NCBI GenBank assembly: GCA_020466095.1
Contig: CM035808.1
Span: forward strand, 78,989,863-79,053,862
Direction: 5' to 3'
From: Chlorops oryzae
Taxonomy: Eukaryota; Arthropoda; Insecta; Diptera; Chloropidae
Length of the DNA stretch: 64,000 nt
Below the pieces are notes generated by a model. The model was not told the origin of the DNA, made no database searches, and saw nothing but the letters and a program-made list of their open reading frames with translations. Positions 1-11,425 of the stretch are shown here, piece after piece (the stretch's first letter is position 1; each line of letters opens with the position of its first letter). The position numbers and the translations under genes are program-made.

Positions 1-128
1 GGATTTCACGAAATCCAAGTGCCGAAATCTCGGGATTTCGATGCTCGTATGAATGGCATATAAAGGAGTGATCTAATAAATAATAAAACGTTATAAAATA
101 AAAAAACACTACAATTTTCCACATTACG

Positions 129-556
129 TTATAGATTCTCTGAAGTGTGTGTTTCTTTAAGTAAACCAAGGCGTTTCCTTAGTTTTCTCCCCACGAAACA
201 TTCAGCTGGCGCTATACCCTGTGTTGTATTTCGATTTGGTGTGTTTCAGTAGCATTGCAAGAATATTTGTAGATTGTGCTTGGAAGTGCCAGAATTTTTA
301 AGCTTTTTCAAAGCGCGCATTAGCGTATCCACAAATTTTTCCGCTTGTCCATTTGATTGTGGATCGTTCAGTGCCTTTGTGAGCTATTCAGGGATTTCGA
401 CAAAGTTGTTACTGGTGAACTGTGTTCATTGTCGCTGAGTAATAGTTCTGGATTCCCGCAAAGAGATGTAAAATCGAGCAAGCAATCGAGAATGACGGAA
501 TCATATAAAAGAACGTGACTGCATTGTGAACAGTGCATATGGGTTTGTTGAAGCAT
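129..556 (-). pseudogene. Gypsy retrotransposon integrase core relic
   Basis: On the minus strand the pieces of a retroviral-type integrase core occur in the right order but in changing frames: LLLSDN, then QFTSNNFVE, then QSNGQAEKFVDTLMRA with the catalytic Glu region, then NTPN and APAECFVGRKLR. Integrase of Gypsy-superfamily elements inserts the cDNA copy into the chromosome. There is at least one frame change after LLLSDN and an in-frame TGA just before NTPN, so the gene is dead. No LTR, RT or gag is recognisable next to it; the rest may lie left of the window. The assignment to Gypsy rests on motif order and spacing; the family is not determined. Confidence 0.75.
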
Positions 557-913
557 TCAATCTCACGCAATCAAATATATTAGTTGATGAAGTTACCGAT
601 TATGAATTTACTGGAATTCACAACGCTTTGGGTACTAATCCAGTAAGAAAAGTCCTAATCAATCCCCCTTGTGCTAATTTTTTTTCGTAATATGCACGTT
701 AATGTACTTTTGAACTCCTAAAATTCAACCCTTATTTTTATATTAGGAAAAATATGTTTTTCCATTCTTTGAACCGCTGTATCTCGGAAATGGCAAGAGT
801 TATGAAAATGTTTAGACCTTTTTTGTACAGAATTTTATGCACTACAGTTATGCTCTACCTATTTTTGTTGCAAAACTTACCGTTTACTTGAAAATAACAC
901 TGTCAAACAAAAA
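557..913. other. No gene seen; AT-rich spacer
   Basis: I see no gene here. A short piece at about 640-680 resembles, in reverse orientation, sequence near 11940-11970 (both contain a run reading AAGGGGGATTGAT on one strand), so the spacer is probably repeat-derived. Confidence 0.5.
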
Positions 914-1786
914 AAAAGCAACTGAATATTTGTACAATTTTCCTGTAGATCTCGGCCTCCTAAGCAAGAAAAAAAATTTTTTTAATTTTTTTATGGAAGA
1001 GTTTTTGAGAAAAAATTTTTTGAAATTTTTTTCAGTGCATTTCGTAGGTGCACTTGCTATTTCAAGCATATCTCGGGCCCCGATCTACCGATTTTAATAA
1101 ATATATTTTCCAAATATAGATAATTAAGCTCCCTACAACTTTTAGAAACAAAGTTTTTGATTTGCATGAGTAGTTTTAGTGCTAGAGGTGCAATTATACA
1201 AGAAAATTGTGTTTTTTTTCAAAAAAATCAGGGTAAATTTTTCATATAAAAATTTGTAAAAAATAGAAATCGAAGTGGAAAACCCATTTTCAAATTTTTT
1301 GCGTATAGCTAAGTATTTCTTCTAAAAAATAAGCCCCGTTTGGCTAAAAGCGGTGAAAAATTTACGGAGCTATGATTTTTTTGCCAAAACACTAAAAAAT
1401 CGATATTTCACAATTTTTGCTTTGTTCACAAAACTTGTTCATATGAGCCGAAATTATTTTATGAAGGTGCAATTGAGTAAATTTTCACATATATAAATGC
1501 ATAAATGCTGCCTTTTTATTGATTAAAAATGAATGTCGTTTTGCCCTGCCTTTTAGAATATTGTGGTGGATTTGTTTACCTGCCGGTCTCAATGACCTGT
1601 ACCAGATAAAAAAGGGTGCAGTGCTTTCCCTTAGTGGAAAAAAATATAAGGTATCATGAATACGTTTTGTGCGTTAACGTCAGTTTTTATACTAAACGTG
1701 TTTCTTTACTTTCAATTTTGCCTAATGAATTGAGCGTAGTATAAAATACCTGAGGTTTTGCATACTTTACATACATACTTACATAC
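914..1786 (+). repeat. Left arm of long inverted repeat
   Basis: Reverse complement of 3785-4656. It is AT-rich with long A and T runs, and its inner end is a tetranucleotide-like CATA/TACA stretch. Short open frames in it are not genes. Confidence 0.9.
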
Positions 1787-1933
1787 TTACATACATACAC
1801 CGGGGCCGCTGTGATGCAGCCCACTTTAAGACAACATGAACTACCAAATTGGTACAACTCCTGTAAAACATTTGTGAAATAAGCTCTAATGCAAAAGTGT
1901 TAAAGAAATAAAAATTTATTTCCAAAATTATTT

Positions 1934-3659
1934 TTATACAATTTGAAAAAAGTTCTTGCTTCCGCTTTGTCTTTTATATTTACTACCATCATTTTCACGC
2001 ACAAGGGACCACACGTAATCACCCATCATTGCCGTGTCGAAAAGGCCGCTATAGCGATTTTCAATATCCTTTAATTGCTGATGAAAACGTTCGCCATGCT
2101 CATCGCTTACGTCTCCTAAGTTTTCAGGGAAAAAATCCAAGTGCGAATCGAGAAAGTGGATCTTCAACGACATGTGTACTTCGGCTTTCTTATAATTCTT
2201 TAGTAGGTTATTTACTATTTGCTTGTAATCTGGACTTTTGTGGTTGCCCAAAAAATTGTGTATAACAAGTTTGAATGAGCTCCACGCTGCTGCTTCGACT
2301 GGGGACAAAAGGCTTGAGAACTCGTCGTCTTGCAAAAGTTTACGTATTTCTGGACCATTTAGAACTCCTTCCTTGAGTTTTGCGTGTGAAAGGTAGGAAA
2401 AGATCGCCTTTAAGCGGGCAAAAGCTTCCTGTGTTCCATCTTTTGCCAATTTTTTTATAAAGTTCTTAGCAAGTCCTAAATTTATATGCAGTGGCGGTAA
2501 TATAATATTATTTTTATCAACGAGAGCAGTGCGTTGAATATTGTCTGCACCAACTATAATGTTGGTTCGCAAAGGCCAATCTTTTTTAAAATAGTGTAAG
2601 TGGTCAGCGCGACTATCCCACTTGCACAAAAAACAACAATATTTTGTATATCCTCCTTGAAGCCCGCACAGAATTGCCACTACCTTGATCTCTCGCATAT
2701 TTTCCATCTATGCTTGTCATATTCAATATGATCCAAAAGCGTTTTCATTGTTTCGTAGGTTTCTTTAGAATGCGATGCATATGCGACAGGAAGAGACGGT
2801 TTTTGGTTGCCATTGTGTAGGAGGACAGCTTTTAAGCTCTCTTTGTTGCTATCGATAAATAAACGCCACTCTCCGGGATTGTAGACTTCATTGAGCTCTT
2901 CGAATAGGCCTAAAATATTGCTGCAGAAACAGATATCGTCTACTTTTGCGTAAAATTTTCCGTATTGCAAGTGCCGATTTCTGTAAATGCTTGTTTTGAC
3001 ATCAGGAGCCACAAATCCGCGTTCTTTCATTCTAGATGCAAAAAGTTCAGCTTTACCCTTTGAAAAACCAAAATCACGAATCCAGTCATTTAATTCGGCC
3101 TGTGAGAGTATTCGTTGCGTTAAACTTGTTTCAAACTGACTTCCACTAGACCCCAGCATTTCCTCTGATGATCCTTCTATTTTGGGTGCTGAGCCAGGGC
3201 ATTCTGGATAAGGCACATCACTTGAATGAGGTAGAGGAAATTTCACCGAATCAACTTTCGCGTATTCCCATTTTAAATGTTTCCCAAATCCACTTCTTGC
3301 ACTAAGGCAAAAATAGCAGTCCACCGAGTGACAAAAGGGCTCACTCCATTCCATTGCCGTGTCAAAATCCATGTAACAGCTAGAATGCAAATAGTTAGTT
3401 TTTTTTATAGCGTATTAAATTTTAATTCTTACCGTTCTCCAGAAGCCCATTTTGATAACTTTCTATGACATAGGTCACATATTCTTTTAGGCGTCCACGG
3501 CTCATTGAGAGTTGGCAAAACACCGAAGTAATAGAAATAGTGCTTTTGCAGTGCTTCAGTAAACGCTAATCCTTTATTTTTTAACATATATAATCCACAA
3601 ATATTGCAAAAATCGTCCGGATTGTTTTTGCACATGAATACACGAGTTCTTTTACTCAT
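1934..3659 (-). pseudogene. Transposon gene, two exons, one frameshift; unnamed arthropod/cnidarian family
   Basis: Exon 1 (3433-3659) starts MSKRTRVFMC and has a zinc-binding-like pattern (CNIC, later ICDLC). A 53-bp intron at 3380-3432 has GT and AG ends and joins phase-correctly into CYMDFDTAMEW in exon 2. The frame then breaks once near 2690 (one base missing after WKIC) and resumes as KVVAILCGLQGGYTKYC to a stop at 1934. The C-terminal half contains CCFLCKWDSR, LPPLHINLGL and SDEHGERFHQQL. I recognise this protein type as multicopy in many invertebrate genomes but know no named domain for it; CxxC-rich DDE transposases are a possible relation. Its place between long inverted repeats suggests a transposase. 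The frameshift makes this copy non-functional. Confidence 0.75.
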
Positions 3660-3784
3660 TTTTTTATATTTTAAAATTTGTTTTATTTTCAATTGATGTA
3701 CGTTGTTCAAAATTTAGTTCAAGACTACTAATCTAAACGCATAAGTGTTACCCTTTTATATATTGCCATAAATTTTCTATACTG

Positions 3785-4656
3785 TATGTAAGTATGTATG
3801 TAAAGTATGCAAAACCTCAGGTATTTTATACTACGCTCAATTCATTAGGCAAAATTGAAAGTAAAGAAACACGTTTAGTATAAAAACTGACGTTAACGCA
3901 CAAAACGTATTCATGATACCTTATATTTTTTTCCACTAAGGGAAAGCACTGCACCCTTTTTTATCTGGTACAGGTCATTGAGACCGGCAGGTAAACAAAT
4001 CCACCACAATATTCTAAAAGGCAGGGCAAAACGACATTCATTTTTAATCAATAAAGGGGCAGCATTTATGCATTTATATATGTGAAAATTTACTCAATTG
4101 CACCTTCATAAAATAATTTCGGCTCATATGAACAAGTTTTGTGAACAAAGCAAAAATTGTGAAATATCGATTTTTTAGTGTTTTGGCAAAAAAATCATAG
4201 CTCCGTAAATTTTTCACCGCTTTTAGCCAAACGGGGCTTATTTTTTAGAAGAAATACTTAGCTATACGCAAAAAATTTGAAAATGGGTTTTCCACTTCGA
4301 TTTCTATTTTTTACAAATTTTTATATGAAAAATTTACCCTGATTTTTTTGAAAAAAACACAATTTTCTTGTATAATTGCACCTCTAGCACTAAAACTACT
4401 CATGCAAATCAAAAACTTTGTTTCTAAAAGTTGTAGGGAGCTTAATTATCTATATTTGGAAAATATATTTATTAAAATCGGTAGATCGGGGCCCGAGATA
4501 TGCTTGAAATAGCAAGTGCACCTACGAAATGCACTGAAAAAAATTTCAAAAAATTTTTTCTCAAAAACTCTTCCATAAAAAAATTTAAAAAATTTTTTTT
4601 CTTGCTTAGGAGGCCGAGATCTACAGGAAAATTGCACAAATATTCAGTTGCTTTTT
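3785..4656 (-). repeat. Right arm of long inverted repeat
   Basis: Reverse complement of 914-1786, differing by a few substitutions and a small indel in the stretch before ATTGATTAAAAATG. Confidence 0.9.
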
Positions 4657-5437
4657 ATAAATTCCAAATTTGTTAAGCAGTGTAATTTAACACTGATTTT
4701 TGGCACCTTTGCACATTAGGTCAAATGACCAGTTTAGCTGTGCGAATGTCAAATTTCGTACACGCGATTTTACATATTTTATTGATGCCATTATGTAGGG
4801 AATACTCCAAATTAACAGAAACGTCACTTTGTTTTTGTAAAAAAACAAACGCCATTTGACAGCAATCAATGAAAGTTGAACTTTCAAAACGTTATTGAAA
4901 GACTCTGTTGGCAGCTAATTTTTTCATCATTTTTAATTGCTTTTTTTGGACCCAGTGAAAACAATTTTAGGGAAATTCGAAATGGAGGACAAAAATAAAA
5001 GTGAGTACTTATGTCCCAGTTACAATAGGAGTGACTTTTTATCGTTTTTTTGCTGAAATAGCTGGCTTTTTTGTATAATCTCAAAAATTTTTGATTTTAT
5101 TGAAATTGTGATTTCATTTAAGCTTTTAAAATTTTGTGTACATTCGGCCAATGAAAAGTAAAAAGAAATGAATAAACTGAGATTTAATGAGTTCATTTCT
5201 TTTTACTTTAGAGTGCCGTTTTTAGCCGTTTTCAAGAAAACCCGTTTTTTATAGATTGCGCCGCTATAACAAAAGGCGAGTTGTTTGAAGTTTGGCTGAA
5301 TGAATGTTCGCAAAAAGCAAAGCATGCACTTATTAAACATTTTATGTTTAGAAAATGAATTACACATAAATGGTAATTCAAAGGAAGAATAAAAAACATT
5401 TTTCTAAAAAAAAAAAAATTTCTTGATAAGGATTAAA

Positions 5438-6082
5438 GGTTAATTCTTTGATAAATTTATTAAAAGTATACTTTCTTTTACCTCTACTATAATTTTGGCT
5501 TCAAATAACGCGATATGTAAGGTGTTATTAATTTCGCACAGAAAAAGTAGTCATTTGATTGCCTTAGAAGGGTTAACGGTCTTAGAAGGGTTAATTTTTT
5601 CTTCAATTTATTAAAATTGCACTTTATTTTACATTTACTATTACAGTTGAACTTCGATTAACCGTGCTTCTATTAACCGTGATTATCTATTAACCGTGAT
5701 GCTGAGTGGTTGATATTTACCTCTATTAACCGTGATTTACCTCTATTATCCGTGATGCACATGTCCATATGACTGCTTGTTTGTTTTTTTCGTATAATAC
5801 ACTCACATCTCTCATATTAAAATAAATGTTTGTATTCCTAGAGATATGATAAGTTGTTTATAGACGCAGATTTACATGTTTTTGTCAAAAATAAATAAAA
5901 ATAATAAAATTTATACATGTAAAATTTTACCTCTTTCAACCGTGATTTTCGATTATCCGTGATTAGCCCGGTCCCGAGCATCACGGTTAATCGAAGTTCA
6001 ACTGTATTTTGGCTGGAAACAACACGATACTTTGGGTGTTATTAATTTCGCACAGAAAAAGTGGTCATTTGACCTAATGTGC
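5438..6082. repeat. Tandem duplication, second copy split by a MITE
   Basis: Copy A (5438-5570) and copy B (from 5589, ending at 6082) run in parallel from GGTTAATT through ATTTTGGCT and TATTAATTTCGCACAG to TCATTTGA. Copy B is interrupted at its TA by the pogo-type MITE at 5644-6004. Removing the MITE restores the alignment to copy A (CTATAATTTTGG against CTATATTTTGG). Confidence 0.8.
5644..6004. mobile_element. pogo/Tigger-like MITE, TA target duplication
   Basis: 361 bp with terminal inverted repeats CAGTTGAACTTCGATTAACC and its complement, flanked by TA on both sides (5642-5643, 6005-6006). CAGT ends with TA duplication are typical of pogo-like Tc1/mariner relatives. Near the left end the motif CTATTAACCGTGAT is repeated several times, likely transposase-binding subrepeats. 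No coding capacity. Confidence 0.85.
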
Positions 6083-6382
6083 TTTGTTAGGATTCAACAG
6101 TCGACTCACGAGCATTCAATTATTATGCATGATGGTCACCAGTATAAGCACAGCAATATTTCAAAGAACCAAATACAACAAAAACAACTTTAGCGCTAAA
6201 CGATCCAGCGGGCATGGGCACTCAATAAGCCTAAATGAAACAACATCAATAACAATCAAACCGAACTTAAATACGTTTATTGAAATATGATCAAAGTTGG
6301 CACGCGACAAGAACGGCAAACAGTAATACATGATAAGCGAATTTTCGAATGCAAGGGAATTCAGCCGACACATGGCCCGAGA
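6083..6382. other. Unassigned flank of the giant foldback
   Basis: No open gene. The sequence is less AT-rich than its surroundings. With the sequence from 11426 it would form one continuous locus before the foldback inserted between the two CGAGA copies. I could not identify it. Confidence 0.35.
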
Positions 6383-6575
6383 GGAGGTCAAAAAAGTTAG
6401 CGTTATAAATTTAGGTGCTCTGATCGATTTTATGGTTAACTTTAGGTGCTTATTAAAGGCTTTTAGAATTTATGAGAAAAGAATTTGGTGCTAGCCTAGT
6501 TTAGGGAAAAAACACTTAACGCTAGCTTTAATACCATTTCATCAAGTACGGGTTTTATCAAGTTCAGACCTATAT

Positions 6576-7671
6576 CATAGAATAAGTAATAATATAGAAG
6601 GAGCGTCTGAACGATTGCTTCGTTGCGCATTATAGGCGCGGGCGGTAAGGAAGAGGTGGAAGAAACGAAATTCTCTCTCATTCTTAATTCTATTGATGCT
6701 CACAGCAGAACCCGCTCATAACATATTTGCATGGTATGAGCGAAAATAATCTATATTTTGACTTTAAAGTCCTATAACTTTTGATACACCGCTCCGATTT
6801 TCATAAAATAAAAACTATAAGAAAATTTGAATAATTTGGAAAATCTTATACGCTTACTCTATATAGCTATCTACAAAAGGAAAAAAGTTCGTAACTGACA
6901 GAAAATTTCAAGTCTTCATAAACCTACAATTTCTATTATTTCTCTTCACATTCATAGCTGTAAGCACCCAGCCGGAATTTTTCTCATAAATGACCAATTA
7001 ATTATTTTTTCCACCAAGGATATGAAGGGGAAAATTTGAGTACTTCTCAATTGCAATGGCATTGCCATCGCAAATCCAATGGCACTGTCATCGATAGAGG
7101 TATCGATACGACGGAGTAGATCTACACCACTTTCGATGACCAACTCGTGATATATGCTCATATGACTGCCAATGCCGTTTGTGTGTTAATTTCATTAGAA
7201 AGTTGGTGTATAATCGGGAGGAGTCGCGGCTCTGTGTCCTGCTGAAATCATTGATTGTTTCACCGGGACATTTCCGGCTGGGGTGTCACCGAGTACACAC
7301 ATACTCTGCTTATAGCTATGAATGTGAAGAGAATTAATGGAAATAGTAGGTTTATGAAGACTTGAAATTTTCTGTCAGTTACGAACTTTTTTCCTTTTGT
7401 AGATAGCTATATAGAGTAAGCGTATAATATTTTCCAAATTTTTCAAATTTTCTTATAGTTTTTATTTTATGAAAATCGGAGCAGTGTATCAAAAGTTATA
7501 GGACTTTAAAGTCAAAATATAGATTATTTTCGCTCATACCATGCAAATATGAGCGGGTTCTGCTGTGGGCATTAAGAGTCGAAACAATGAGAGCGGGCTC
7601 GACGCGAGGAACCCGCCATACAATTTTCGCTTTGTATGAGACGCTCCTTCTATATTATTACTTATTCTATG
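6576..7671. mobile_element. Nested foldback element with CCTATAT target duplication
   Basis: Terminal 33-bp repeats begin CATAGAATAAGTAATAATAT and are flanked by CCTATAT (6569-6575 and 7672-7678). The uninterrupted right arm of the host foldback has the empty-site sequence. Longer inner arms pair 6701-6964 with 7310-7567. The 345-bp loop looks partly coding on the minus strand: a frame at 6952-7161 contains the phrases VDLLRRIDTSIDDS and FAMAMPLQLRS, and a neighbouring frame has GDTPAGNVP. I do not recognise a protein; a captured gene fragment is one reading, chance another. Confidence 0.8.
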
Positions 7672-8492
7672 CCTATATCAAAGTTAAGTGCTCCAAAAGT
7701 GCTCGTGAAATCAAAGGTTTTAATTCCATTCATAATAACTTTCTAAACAACAATTGCAAATTTAATTTTGCGACATAAAGTTTCAAGCTACGCACACATT
7801 CACCGGTCGCTCGCTGCGCTTCACAGCATAGCAGTGACGATATTTTTTGTATGAGGTACCTTTGAAGGTACCTTCAATTTAAATGCGACAGGTGCACAGC
7901 GTAGCAGAGATGACATTTTTGGTACATTGTACCTTTTTAGGAACAATTCAACTGTGGTACCAGTGCTGCCGCTGCCCGACGAATTTTTCTACCTAATTTG
8001 GCTTGCAAAATCTAACAAAATTCTACCAAGAATTGTAGAATGCATAATGATACCATCTACTCTTATTTAATCAGTAATATTGCTGATTTTTGGATGGTAA
8101 AATGCTTGTTTGATTTCAGTACTATTCTTTGTTCTATCGTTAGTACTGAATAATGTTGATCCCTTTTACATAATTGATTTTGATATTATAAAAATTTACC
8201 TAAATAGCTGTGTGGTGCACAGGCAGCGCTGCAACATTGTATTTTCCGTACCCGCGAACCGATAGAAAACACTACCAACACAGAGTTTTGCCGTTTTACA
8301 TAAAGCGGCTGAATTCGAATAATTCATTAAATATTAGTTTGCAATTAAAATTACATATAAGCTGCCCTATGCTTTTTTAGGGGTTATTTCAGGCAGAGAG
8401 CAAAATAAATGTTATATATTATATTTTTGAAGAATCGAAAACGCCATTATATTAAGATAGCTGTGGCCTTAAAAAAGAGTGAATTTGATATT

Positions 8493-9884
8493 CAGTCGTC
8501 GTTTTTCAGATTTCCTCTTCTTCGAACTCTGATTACTTCACGGAAATAAAAGCCGTGTCAGTTAAAATGCTGAAGTAAATAGAGATAAAATGGAACCCTG
8601 TATGGGTCGTTTACTTGCCATTCGAGTATAAGCGAAGTAAGTAGAGAGCTCAATATCTTGACGTAAGTACATCTCATCAGCTGTTCGAGCTTTGTGTAAA
8701 CAAGTGTTGCAAAAAAAGCATTTTAAAAGTACAACAACAGCGCCATATCTATTTAACAGATGTTTTCGACTTACTTCTATCAAAAAATGACCATATTCTT
8801 AATATCGTGAAGTAAAATGACTTCGTCCTACAAAGCTAAAATGGAACCCTGTAAATAGGATTACTTCTTATTACCATATGCGGTCAAGTAGCAAAAGTAG
8901 GCCAAAGTAATTCTTCATTTTTAAACATGCGTTTGGTATAGGAAATTAAGTTGCTTATTAACAGCACAGAGCCCTACATGCCAAAGTGGCAAAATTACTT
9001 CTAAGTAACTTTTGGGTTTTTTCGCATGTGTTTTATATACATACGCGACATCTGATTAATGGGATATATTTTGGAAGTAATAAAACCACATCAAAGTAAT
9101 TTTTGGTTGTTTTTACATGTTTTTTGTATAGAAAATTTACTTGCTTCTTATCTCTGTAGATTCGATTACCACCTTTCATTATATTACAACTATTATAAAG
9201 ATCGCTCATGTCCTTCAAAAGTGACGTAAGTAAAAAAGTGCAAATTGTGTCACAGTTCATTAAGCGTTTTATCAAGAATTACTTTAACTTTTAAGCAAAC
9301 AATACTTTGCGGGGTTATAAAAAATGAAATATGGTGTCCGAAAAATGCCAAATTTCGAGTGGTATGACATTTTAAGTGTATGCAGTGCTAAGTAAAAAAA
9401 AAGGATTTATTAACATTTGTTTTGAAATGGTTTCGTGTAAAATGCACATTAAAAATATGCTTCGTTACCTTTGATCTAGCAACATTGTGCAATTCGTTGT
9501 TTCTTGTCTTCTATGAAAACATAACGAAATATTGTAGATATCGATACCGTTTCTTAATTGATTTTTTTTATCAGCATCTTGTTTTGTTGGTAAACGCATC
9601 ACCTATTTGAAAAAAATATAAATCAATTTTTTTTCGAACAATTTGTATCTTTTCAAGGCTAAAGGCTCAATCAGTGGTGACATAACAGAACAAAAAATTA
9701 CATATGAATTTATTTTCAATAGATTTTTCTTATGTCACCTTATGTTTTCACTAACTGATTTCGTACACAATGTACCTGTATGAGTAAGATGGTGTTATGT
9801 TATTAAATGTTCTGTTATGTCACCAATGATTTAGCCTCAACAATGATCAGTAGACCTCGGATTTTATGCAACTTTATATTTTAA
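8493..9884. other. Loop of the giant foldback, no gene
   Basis: About 1.4 kb of AT-rich sequence between the arms. The phrase AAAATGGAACCCTGTA occurs twice (about 8587 and 8837), and AAGTAA/TTACTT motifs recur. No reading frame looks like a known protein. A small MITE sits at its right side. Confidence 0.6.
9657..9838. mobile_element. Small MITE in the foldback loop
   Basis: Facing copies of TGGTGACATAACAGAAC (9675-9691 and 9809-9825) are each preceded by an AGGCTAAA-like outer end. The unit is about 180 bp. No target duplication could be fixed. Confidence 0.55.
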
Positions 9885-11425
9885 ATATGAAATTCACTCT
9901 TTTTTAAGGCCCGCAGCTGTCTTTATATAATGGCGTTTTCGATTCTTCTAAAATATATAACATTTATTTTGCCCTCTGCCTGAAAAAACCCCTTAAAAAG
10001 CATAGGGCAGCTTATATGTAATTTGAATTGCAAACTTATATTTAATGAATTATTCGAATTCAGCCGCTTTATGTAAAACGGCAAAACTCTGTGTTGGTAG
10101 TTTTTCTATCGGTTCGCGGGTACGGAAAATAACAAGTTGCAGCGCGGCCTGTGTACCACACAACCGTTTAGGTAGATTTTTATCATTTCTTCGAAAATGC
10201 AAACAATTCGTTTTAGGAGGAATTCAGCAATATGAAAAATGGTGTAAAAGAAAGCTGCTTCAAGGACAGGGTCGTAGCCAGAGAAAAATTTGTCCGGTAG
10301 TGATCATATTTACCAGGGTAGTATATTAAGTTCTTATAAGGCATTAGTATAAAGAAATGGGTCTTGGAAGTTTAGAGAGTTATGGAACAAGATCAAAAAT
10401 AATCCAATGAAAATGTATTTACATAAAAATAATTTGCGAGCTTAAATATATTCTAAATTGAGTAATTAATAAAAAAAAAAACACAACAAACCATTTGCTG
10501 CATACCTAATGGTACCACCCTTTTACGGTGGGAGATCTGGATTACGTAAATATGTGCAAAAAAACAGCAAAAAAATGTGTCATAAATCAGCACGTTTCGT
10601 ACGTAAGAACAATGCGAAAGATATTTCTAAATTTGCGACCAATCAAAAACGTCGCGCGAAATGAATTCCGATATTAGGGGCGAAAAAAATGTTGCGTTTC
10701 TGGATATTCCAATCCGGTCAAGCTACAAAATCAATTATGTATAAGAGATAAACAGTATTCAGTACTAACGATAGAACAAAGAATAGTTTTGAAATCAAAC
10801 AAGCATTTTACCATCCAAAAATCAGCAATATTACTGATTAAATAAGAGTAGTTGGTATCATTATGCATTCTACAATTCTTGGTAGAATTTTGTTAGATTT
10901 GCAAGCCAAATTAGGTAGAAAAATTCGTCAGGCAGCGGCAGCACTGGTACCACAGTTGAATTGTTCCTAAAAAGATACAATGTACTAAAAATTTCATCAC
11001 TGCTACGCTGTGTACTTTTTGCAGTTAAATTGTAGGTACCCTAAAAGGTACCACATACCAACAATATCGTCACTGCTTTGCTGTGAAGCGCAGCGAGCGA
11101 CCGGTGAATGTGTGCGTAGCTTGAAACTTTATGTCGCAAAATTAAATTGGCATTTGTTGTTAAGAAAGTTATTATGAATCGAATTAAAACCTTTGATTTC
11201 ACGAGCACTTTTGGAGCACTTAACTTTAAAATAGGTCTGAAGTTGATAAAACCCGTACTTGATGAAATGGTATTGAAGCTAGCGTTAAGTGTTTTTTCCC
11301 TAAACTAGGCTAGCACCAAATTTTTTCTCATAAATTCGAAAAGCCTTTAATTAGCACCTAAAGTTAATCATAAAATCGATCAGAGCACCTTAATTCATAG
11401 CGCTAACTTTTTTGACCTCCCGAGA

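Larger units (their letters stand above)
914..4656. mobile_element. DNA transposon with ~0.87-kb inverted repeats and a two-exon gene
   Basis: Positions 914-1786 recur as the reverse complement at 3785-4656 with very few differences, and the 2-kb centre holds one gene on the minus strand. Long inverted repeats around a single gene are the layout of a cut-and-paste or foldback-type transposon. The outer match starts at AAAAAGCAACTGAAT on both sides. The motif TAACACTG occurs just outside each end (895-902 and 4688-4695), but at unequal distances, so it is only a weak candidate target duplication. The near identity of the arms suggests recent activity or repair between arms. Confidence 0.75.
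4711..6082. mobile_element. Non-autonomous DNA element with perfect 20-bp terminal inverted repeats
   Basis: The ends are GCACATTAGGTCAAATGACC at 4711-4730 and its exact reverse complement at 6063-6082, each flanked by TTT. Subterminal GTGCGAA motifs also face each other. The palindromic GGTCAAATGACC core and the internal AGAAGGGTTAA motifs resemble piggyBac-type ends, but no TTAA flanks the termini, so the superfamily is open. Inside, ATGGAGGACAAAAATAAAA at 4982 is followed by a splice-donor-like GTGAGT and looks like the first exon of a lost gene. No transposase is left. Confidence 0.6.
6383..11420. mobile_element. Giant foldback element (~1-kb arms, CGAGA target duplication)
   Basis: The ends read GGAGGTCAAAAAAGTTAGCG at 6383 and its inverse at 11420, each flanked by CGAGA (6378-6382 and 11421-11425). 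The left arm runs to about 8492 and the right arm from about 9885. The left arm is interrupted by a smaller foldback (6576-7671). The right arm carries about 540 bp absent from the left (about 10189-10727), with no terminal repeats of its own. Apart from these, arms align throughout, e.g. the GCAGCGAGCGACCGGTGAAT stretch at about 11090 and its inverse near 7805. No transposase gene is seen; movement would need one in trans. Confidence 0.85.

Noticed and set aside
837..1097. Open frames on both strands of the inverted-repeat arm (also 4446-4637)
   Set aside because: They are lysine/phenylalanine runs from A and T homopolymers inside a repeat arm, without protein-like features.
895..4695. TAACACTG as 8-bp target duplication of the long-inverted-repeat transposon
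   Set aside because: The copies are at unequal distance from the repeat ends and the right one lies in a local palindrome; kept only as a weak hint.
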